Shown piece after piece: positions 59,001 through 64,000 of a stretch of DNA of 64,000 bases. Where the stretch lies: assembly GCA_009773355.1 (NCBI GenBank), contig WRPG01000007.1:62001-126000 (forward strand), written 5' to 3'. Source of the DNA: Limisphaerales bacterium. Lineage in GTDB: Bacteria > Verrucomicrobiota > Verrucomicrobiia > Limisphaerales > SXTU01. Within the stretch, counting starts at the first letter, position 1. Each line of letters begins with the position of its first letter. The notes under the pieces are model-generated. The model had not been told where the DNA came from. It saw only the letters and a list, made by a program, of their open reading frames with translations, and did not search any database. Position numbers and translations under genes: made by a program.

Positions 59001-59343
59001 GCAGGACTCCTTCCTTGAGGACGGTCTGGAAAAAGTAGTCGCTGATGGCCTGTTTTTCCTGAAGGCGCTCGGGAGTGACAGGTATGAGCGTGAACGACGG
59101 CTTGGGGCGGAGATTCCAGACGGCGCGGAGCCAGGTCGTCGCCGTATCGTATTGCTTTTCCGCCCCGTCCGCCACGAGGCATAAGTCCACGTCGCTGTCC
59201 GGCCGGGCCTCGCCCCGCGCGTGGGAGCCGAAGAGGATCACCTGCCGCAACGGGTGCGCCGCGTGCATGGCTTCGAGGCACTGGGCCAGCGTCTCTCGCT
59301 GGGCGGCGAGCGAGGGTGGCAGGTTTTCCAAATGCAGCTTCAC
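58984..59343 (-). CDS. MNT-type nucleotidyltransferase domain protein
   Basis: A 119-residue minimal nucleotidyltransferase. The signature GSHARGEARPDSDVDLCLV holds the G-S motif and the metal-binding D-x-D. In characterised HEPN/MNT modules the MNT protein adds AMP to the HEPN toxin and so neutralises it. The gene order MNT-HEPN with overlap fits this. The GTG at 59343 (VKLHLENLPPSLAA) is preferred; a TTG at 59379 is also in frame. Confidence 0.85.
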   Translation of the reverse strand: MKLHLENLPPSLAAQRETLAQCLEAMHAAHPLRQVILFGSHARGEARPDSDVDLCLVADGAEKQYDTATTWLRAVWNLRPKPSFTLIPVTPERLQEKQAISDYFFQTVLKEGVLLAAEN

Positions 59344-59420
59344 TGAAGCCACGCTACGAAACTGCCCGACGTGTGGCAAGCGTTGCCCCCGGCTAAGTTT
59401 CGCAGGCCTACGGGCCGCTG

Positions 59421-59481
59421 GGCAGGAAGATTGGGGGCAGGAAAATTAAAGAGAAACCTTCCTGCCCGTCATTTTCCTGCC
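59421..59481. repeat. Inverted repeat element, family O
   Basis: Arms at 59421-59447 and 59455-59481 (GGCAGGAAGATTGGGGGCAG on the left; CCTTCCTGCCCGTCATTTTC on the right) pair with an offset, since each arm holds two GGCAGGAA words. It lies between the divergent starts of the MNT and sulfatase genes, 19 bases before the sulfatase ATG. Confidence 0.8.
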
Positions 59482-59499
59482 AATTCTCTCCCTGACATC

Positions 59500-60906
59500 A
59501 TGCGTTGCCTTGCCCTTCTCCTCGCTCTGCTCGGGGCGCCGGTCTTCGCCGCCGCGCCGGCCAAGCCCAACTTCATCGTCATCTTCGTGGACAACTTCGG
59601 GAATGGCGACCTGCGGTGCTTCAACCCCGCCACGCCGCATCGCACGCCGCAGGTGGACCGGCTCGCGGCGGAGGGGACGAAGTTCACCAGCTTCTACGTC
59701 GCCAGCGGCGTCTGCACGCCCAGCCGCGCGGCGTTGATGACCGGCTGCTACCCGCGCCGTGTGAACCTGCATGTGAGCGACAAGAACACCGCCGTGCTCC
59801 AGCCCGTGTCGCCCAAGGGCCTGAACCCCGACGAGACGACCCTCGCCGAGGCGCTCAAGCCCGCCGGCTACGCCACCGCGTGCATCGGCAAGTGGCACCT
59901 TGGCGACCAGCCGCCGTTCCTGCCCACGCGGCAGGGCTTCGACGAGTTCTTCGGCCTCCCCTACAGCGACGACATGACGCGCGACAAGCAGCCGGACAAG
60001 TGGCCCGAGCTGCCGCTCATGCGCGGCGAGCGCGTCATCGAAGCGCCCGCCAATCGCGACCTGCTCGTCAAGCGCTGCACCGAGGAGGCCGTCGCGTTCA
60101 TCGAGCGGAACCGCGCGCGCCCCTTCTTCCTCTACCTGCCGCACACGATGCCCGGCTCGACCGCGCATCCCTTCTCCAGCCCGGCCTTTCGCGGCAAGTC
60201 GAAGAATGGCGACTACGGCGACAGCGTCGAGGAACTGGATTGGAGCACCGGCGAAATCATCGCCGCGCTGCGCCGCCTCAAGCTCGACACGAACACGCTG
60301 GTCGTCTGGACCTCCGACAACGGCGCGGTGCAGCGCAACCCACGCCAGGGCAGCTCCGCGCCGTATCGCGGCTTCGGCTACGACACTTCCGAAGGCGCGA
60401 TGCGGATGCCGTGCGTGATGTGGTGGCCCGGCCGCATCCCAGCGGGTCGCGTGTGCGAAGACCTCTGCTCCACGATGGATCTGCTGCCGACCTTCGCCCG
60501 CCTCGCCGGCACGCCACTGCCCGCGAAGCCGATTGACGGCCACGACATCCGCCCGCTGCTGTTCGCCGAGGCGGGCGCAAAGTCGCCGTGGGATGCGAAG
60601 GGCTTTGGTTACTACCGTCTGGAGCAGTTGCAAGCCGTCCGCGCGGGCGAGTGGAAACTCTATCTCCCGCTGCCAAACAAGTTCACCACCCTCGCCCGCA
60701 AGACCGCACCCGCGAAACTCGAACTCTACGACGTGCGCCGCGACGTGAGCGAAGAGCGCGAAGTCTCCGCCCAGCACCCCGACGTGGTGAAGCGCCTCCT
60801 CGCCCTCGCCGACGGCATCCGCGCTGAGATTGGAGACATGGACAAACCCGGTGCCGGCCAGCGCGCGGCGGGACAGGTTGAAAATCCGAAACCGATCGTC
60901 CCGTAG
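59500..60906 (+). CDS. Exported sulfatase (formylglycine type)
   Basis: A 468-residue exported arylsulfatase-family enzyme. A signal peptide (LALLLALLGAPVFAAA) is followed by PNFIVIFVDNFGNGDLRCF with the metal-binding Asp, though the usual DD is DN here. The formylglycine site is CTPSRAALMTG (Cys about residue 73), GKWHLG is the conserved Lys/His segment, and VVWTSDNGAV is the late metal site. It likely removes sulfate from polysaccharides in the periplasm. Cys-type activation needs a formylglycine-generating enzyme encoded elsewhere. It is transcribed divergently from the HEPN/MNT pair. Confidence 0.93.
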   Translation: MRCLALLLALLGAPVFAAAPAKPNFIVIFVDNFGNGDLRCFNPATPHRTPQVDRLAAEGTKFTSFYVASGVCTPSRAALMTGCYPRRVNLHVSDKNTAVLQPVSPKGLNPDETTLAEALKPAGYATACIGKWHLGDQPPFLPTRQGFDEFFGLPYSDDMTRDKQPDKWPELPLMRGERVIEAPANRDLLVKRCTEEAVAFIERNRARPFFLYLPHTMPGSTAHPFSSPAFRGKSKNGDYGDSVEELDWSTGEIIAALRRLKLDTNTLVVWTSDNGAVQRNPRQGSSAPYRGFGYDTSEGAMRMPCVMWWPGRIPAGRVCEDLCSTMDLLPTFARLAGTPLPAKPIDGHDIRPLLFAEAGAKSPWDAKGFGYYRLEQLQAVRAGEWKLYLPLPNKFTTLARKTAPAKLELYDVRRDVSEEREVSAQHPDVVKRLLALADGIRAEIGDMDKPGAGQRAAGQVENPKPIVP

Positions 60907-60916
60907 TCGCACCGGT

Positions 60917-60935
60917 CGGCGGTCACAGACCGCCG
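60917..60935. repeat. Family L-like single hairpin
   Basis: A single hairpin, CGGCGGTC/GACCGCCG around ACA, lying 10 bases after the sulfatase stop. Its stem is another variant of the family L/E hairpin. It may help end transcription; no T-run follows. Confidence 0.65.
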
Positions 60936-61075
60936 CCACAGGTTCACGAGGAGGGACGGAGCTTGCGCCGAAGATCGCCCTGCTTTGCCCACCGCGCCGC
61001 GTCCGCATCCCGGCCTTGCGGGCGGCAACCACGCGGACGACGACCCAACGCCTCGCTGCCCACGCCAGGCGCCCG

Positions 61076-62470
61076 CTAGCGCCGGCCCAGCCGCTCCAGC
61101 AGGCGCGCGTGGATGTTGCCGAAGCCGCCGTTGGTGAAGACGCAGACCACGTCGCCGCCCTGCGCGTGCTGGCCGAGGTGATGCACGATCGTGTCCACGT
61201 CGGGCAGGAAGCGCGCGTCCTTGCCGTGCGCCTTGAGGTCGGCCTCCAGCCTGGCGGTGTTCAGTCGCTCCTCCGGCGTGAGCGCGCTGGCGAAGGCGAC
61301 TTCCGCGATGATGACGACATCCGCCTCGCCGAACGCGGTGGGGAAGTCGCTTTGAAACACATTGCGGCGCGTGCTCTGCGTGCGCGGCTCGAAGACGGCC
61401 CAGACCTTCTGCCCCGGATACTTGATGCGCAGCGCCTTGAGCGTCTCGCGGATGGCGGTGGGGTGATGCCCGAAGTCGTCCACCACCGTCACGCCCCCGC
61501 CGATGCCGCGCACCTCCATCCGGCGCTTCACGCCCTTGAACGTGTCGAAGCCGGCCTGAATCTGCTTGTTCGAGAGGCCGCAGTGCTTCGCCGCACCGAC
61601 GACGGCCAGCGCGTTGCGCACGTTCAGCTCGCCGACGAGGTTGATATGAAACTTGCAGCTCGGCAGCTCGAACTCGCTGGCGGTCGCGCCGAGGCGGAGG
61701 TTGGTGGCGCGCACGGCGTTGGTGTCGCCGAGGCCGAAGCGCTTCACCGGGCAGTGCGTGACGTTGAGCAACGGCGCGAGGTTCGGCTCGTCGCCGTTGG
61801 CGAGCAACAGGCCGTTGCGCGGCACAAGGCGGATGAAGTGGCTGAAGGCCTTCTGCACGGACGCCACATCGGGGAAGATGTCGGCGTGGTCGAGCTCGAG
61901 GTTGTTGACGATGGCGACCTCGGGCAGGTAGTGGACGAACTTGCTGCGCTTGTCGAAGAAGGCGGTGTCGTATTCGTCGCCCTCGATGATGAACCACTCG
62001 CTGTCGGTGAAGCGTGCGCCCGCGCCGAGGTTGCCCGGGATGCCACCGATGAGGTAGCTGGGGTTCAGGCCCGCACACTCGAAGACCCACGTGAGCAGCG
62101 AGGTGGTGGTGGTCTTCCCATGCGTGCCGCTGACGACGAGCGAGCGCCTGCCGCGAATGAAGAACTCCTTGAGCAGCTCCGGCAGCGAGCAGTAGCGCAG
62201 CTTGCGGTCCAGCACGGCCTCGACCTCCGGGTTGCCGCGCGACATGGCGTTGCCGATGACGACGAGGTCGGGCTGGTGCGCGAGGTTCTGCTCCGCGTAG
62301 CCGGAGATGACCTCGACCTTCCGCTCGGCGAGGAAGGTGGACATGGGCGGATAGACGTTGGTGTCCGAGCCGGTGACGGCGAAGCTGCGGTCGCGCATCG
62401 CCGCCGCCGCGCTGGCCATCGCCGTGCCGCAAATTCCGACAAAGTGAACCGACCGGATGTCCGAAAGCAT
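61076..62470 (-). CDS. mpl: UDP-MurNAc:tripeptide ligase (Mpl)
   Basis: A 464-residue Mur-ligase-family enzyme that reattaches the recycled murein tripeptide L-Ala-D-Glu-mesoDAP to UDP-MurNAc. Seen: VHFVGICGTAMASAAAAM at the start, the ATP loop VVSGTHGKTTTTSLL, EGDEYDTAFFDKRSKFVHY, NNLELDHADIFP, and GVTVVDDFGHHPTAIRETL followed by VFEPRTQSTRRNVFQ, all as in Mpl. Its presence implies peptidoglycan recycling. Length typical; the ATG at 62470 gives the normal MLSDIRSVHFVGI. Confidence 0.95.
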   Translation of the reverse strand: MLSDIRSVHFVGICGTAMASAAAAMRDRSFAVTGSDTNVYPPMSTFLAERKVEVISGYAEQNLAHQPDLVVIGNAMSRGNPEVEAVLDRKLRYCSLPELLKEFFIRGRRSLVVSGTHGKTTTTSLLTWVFECAGLNPSYLIGGIPGNLGAGARFTDSEWFIIEGDEYDTAFFDKRSKFVHYLPEVAIVNNLELDHADIFPDVASVQKAFSHFIRLVPRNGLLLANGDEPNLAPLLNVTHCPVKRFGLGDTNAVRATNLRLGATASEFELPSCKFHINLVGELNVRNALAVVGAAKHCGLSNKQIQAGFDTFKGVKRRMEVRGIGGGVTVVDDFGHHPTAIRETLKALRIKYPGQKVWAVFEPRTQSTRRNVFQSDFPTAFGEADVVIIAEVAFASALTPEERLNTARLEADLKAHGKDARFLPDVDTIVHHLGQHAQGGDVVCVFTNGGFGNIHARLLERLGRR

Positions 62471-62553
62471 GGCGCGATGATGCGAGAAGGCGGCGGCGTG
62501 GAAAGGAGGAATTCGCGGGTGGAGGAGATTCTTCGCTTGCGCAGGGGAAACGC

Positions 62554-62570
62554 GCCGGCCAGACGCCGGC
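62554..62570. repeat. Small GC hairpin
   Basis: GCCGGC copies separated by CAGAC form a short hairpin in the 133-base gap between the response-regulator stop and the mpl start. The rest of the gap holds nothing I recognise. It may be a single arm of another element family. Confidence 0.45.
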
Positions 62571-62603
62571 CTGCGTCAGGTTCGAGCGCGTCCGGCGACC
62601 GGG

Positions 62604-62978
62604 CTATGCCCCCTCGGCGAGCAGCTCGGCGATGGTGCTGCGCAAGTCCTCCATGGAAAACGGTTTGGCCATGGTGCGGTGCGCGCCAAGGCGGGTGGCC
62701 ATCTCCAGGAAGGACATGCCGTGCGTCGGATTGCCGCCGGACACGGCGATGATCTTGAGCTCAGGGCAGGTCTTGCGGAGCTGCATGATGGTCTCCAGCC
62801 CCTCCTTGCGCGGCATGAACAGGTCAATCAGCGCGACCGCCGGCTTCTCCGTGCGGATTTTGCGGATCGCCTCCTCGCCATCGCGCGCCTCGATGACTTC
62901 ATGCCCGTCCACGGCCAGGATGCGTTTCACGACTTCCAGCACTGACTCCTCGTCGTCGGCGATCAAAATCTTTGCCAT
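62604..62978 (-). CDS. Single-domain response regulator (CheY-like)
   Basis: A 124-residue stand-alone receiver domain. The acid pair is in ILIADDEESVLEVV, the phospho-acceptor Asp in PAVALIDLFMPRKEG at about residue 53, the switch Ser in IIAVSGGNP, and the conserved Lys in RTMAKPFSMEDL. No output domain is attached, so it probably works by phospho-relay or protein contact. No histidine kinase is nearby. The gene precedes mpl on the same strand. Confidence 0.93.
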   Translation of the reverse strand: MAKILIADDEESVLEVVKRILAVDGHEVIEARDGEEAIRKIRTEKPAVALIDLFMPRKEGLETIMQLRKTCPELKIIAVSGGNPTHGMSFLEMATRLGAHRTMAKPFSMEDLRSTIAELLAEGA

Positions 62979-63070
62979 GCCGTCGGGATGGTTGGGGGAG
63001 GGACGGGAGCGGCACAAGGTTAAACTGGCCGGCGGGTGCCCAGGCGCGCGGAGCGCGGTGAAAACGCCGG

Positions 63071-64000
63071 CTACCGCAAGTCGCGGCTGTGACGCTCCCA
63101 CTTGCCGCGCAGTTCGGCGAGCAACGTGGTGTGCTTGGGGTCGTTGAGCAGGTTGTGCTCCTCCAACGGGTCGGTCTGGAGGTCGTAGAGTTCCTCCTTC
63201 ACGGGGGTCTCGGCGATCCACCGGAGATACTTCCAGCGCTCGGTGCGCACGCCCTCGCTCTTCGGGATGCGGGCGGCGACGCTGTGATGCTCGTAGAAGA
63301 ACTCGGTGCGCCAGTCCTTCGGCGGCTCCCCCTTGAGATGCGGCACGAGGCTGCGGCCTTGCATCACCGGCGGCACGGGCACGCCGGCCAGCGCCAGCAT
63401 CGTCGGCGCAAAGTCCACGTTCAGGATCATCGCCTTCGAGCGGCGGCCTGGCGCAGCCTTCGGCATCCGCGGGTCGAAGACGAAAGCCGGCACCCGGATG
63501 TCCTCCTCATACATGAACCACTTGTCCGCCAGGCCCCGGTCGCCGAGCGCGAAGCCGTTGTCCGCCGTGAACACGATGACCGTGTTGGCCGCCAGCCCGC
63601 GCATTTCCAATTCCGCCACGATGCGCCCGACCTCGCGGTCCACGCCGGTGATGAGCCGGTAGTAGTCGCGCAGGATTTGCTGCGTCTTCTCCGGCGTGTC
63701 GAAGCGCCAGCCCCAGCGCTTGCGGCCCTCGGACTTCTGCACGGACTCGGGCAGACGCTTGAACGCCTCGTCCGTCGCCAGCTTGGGCACGGGGATGGTC
63801 ACGTTGGCATAAAGATCCTCGTCGCGCGGGTCCGGCTCGAACTCGCGCGGCTTGCCGTCGCGGGCGTGGACGGCGTTGAAGCTGAGAGACAGGCAGAAGG
63901 GCTTGTCCTTCGTGCAGCCAGCAAGGAACTCCAGCGCCTCGTTGCCAAAGCGCGCGGTCTTGTGCGTGCGCGTCGGATCATTCTTCTCGATGAACTCGCC
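63071..64000 (-). CDS. Sulfatase (iduronate-sulfatase-like), C-terminal part
   Basis: The frame is open to the right edge, so the N-terminus with the formylglycine site is outside the window; about 309 residues are visible. FCLSLSFNAVHARDGKP near the left of the visible part, TVIVFTADNGFALGDRGLAD with the late Asp-Asn metal site, then KWFMYEEDIRVP and NVDFAPTMLALAGVPVPPVM are typical of iduronate-2-sulfatase-like members of the formylglycine sulfatases. The C-terminus ELYDLQTDPLEEHNLL is the family's closing motif. It is read on the strand opposite to the sulfatase at 59500. Confidence 0.92.
   Translation of the reverse strand, partial: GEFIEKNDPTRTHKTARFGNEALEFLAGCTKDKPFCLSLSFNAVHARDGKPREFEPDPRDEDLYANVTIPVPKLATDEAFKRLPESVQKSEGRKRWGWRFDTPEKTQQILRDYYRLITGVDREVGRIVAELEMRGLAANTVIVFTADNGFALGDRGLADKWFMYEEDIRVPAFVFDPRMPKAAPGRRSKAMILNVDFAPTMLALAGVPVPPVMQGRSLVPHLKGEPPKDWRTEFFYEHHSVAARIPKSEGVRTERWKYLRWIAETPVKEELYDLQTDPLEEHNLLNDPKHTTLLAELRGKWERHSRDLR

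Overview
The window is GC-rich, densely coded bacterial DNA that looks like a Verrucomicrobiota chromosome, probably of the Pedosphaera/Limisphaera kind. The reasons are the gene content: a DUF1501 protein, two sulfatases, a PQQ-type propeller protein, secreted Gfo/Idh/MocA and FG-GAP proteins, Tat-exported proteins, a CehA/McbA-type hydrolase and a giant protein opening with an INVDFG motif. The taxonomic call is inference from content; no rRNA is present.

Layout. 1-13.3 kb: DUF1501 tail, uppS, PQQ propeller protein, secreted proteins, an EboB/TatD-like hydrolase, a lipoprotein esterase, a CehA/McbA-like hydrolase, an M3 peptidase, the initiator tRNA and mutM. 13.4-21.5 kb: one 2702-residue membrane protein that is a head-to-tail fusion of two related units. 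21.7-42.4 kb: a long minus-strand surface-sugar cluster read from pseB down to a Gfo/Idh gene, with many 1-5 nt junctions. It encodes a pseudaminic-acid-type nonulosonate route (PseB, PseC, a PseG-PseH fusion, PseI, two SpsF-type cytidylyltransferases). It also encodes an N-acetyl sugar amidotransferase with its own HisH/HisF ammonia-supplying pair, plus aminotransferase, formyltransferase, acetyltransferase, glycosyltransferase-like and oxidoreductase genes. 42.5-57.5 kb: TPR proteins, YjbQ, an enolase-superfamily enzyme, secreted Gfo/Idh, HEAT, FG-GAP and Tat-exported proteins. 57.8-64 kb: nagB, a HEPN/MNT pair, two sulfatases, mpl and a single-domain response regulator.

The most unusual feature is a crowd of short interspersed elements, about 28 loci in more than a dozen sequence families. 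Most share one plan: two inverted arms, each arm itself a small hairpin, often preceded by GTAG, separated by an unrelated spacer. This is the plan of REP/REPIN (BIME) elements mobilised by RAYT-type Y1 transposases, although no RAYT gene lies in the window. Stem sequences differ between and even within elements with compensating changes, while loops and the GTAG flank stay the same. The elements fill many of the intergenic gaps longer than about 70 bp. They also sit in frame inside coding sequences (four in the pseG-pseH gene, two in the giant gene, two in a GT-C/TPR gene, one in a glycosyltransferase-like gene). At several loci they supply the stop codon, the C-terminal residues or the start region of genes.
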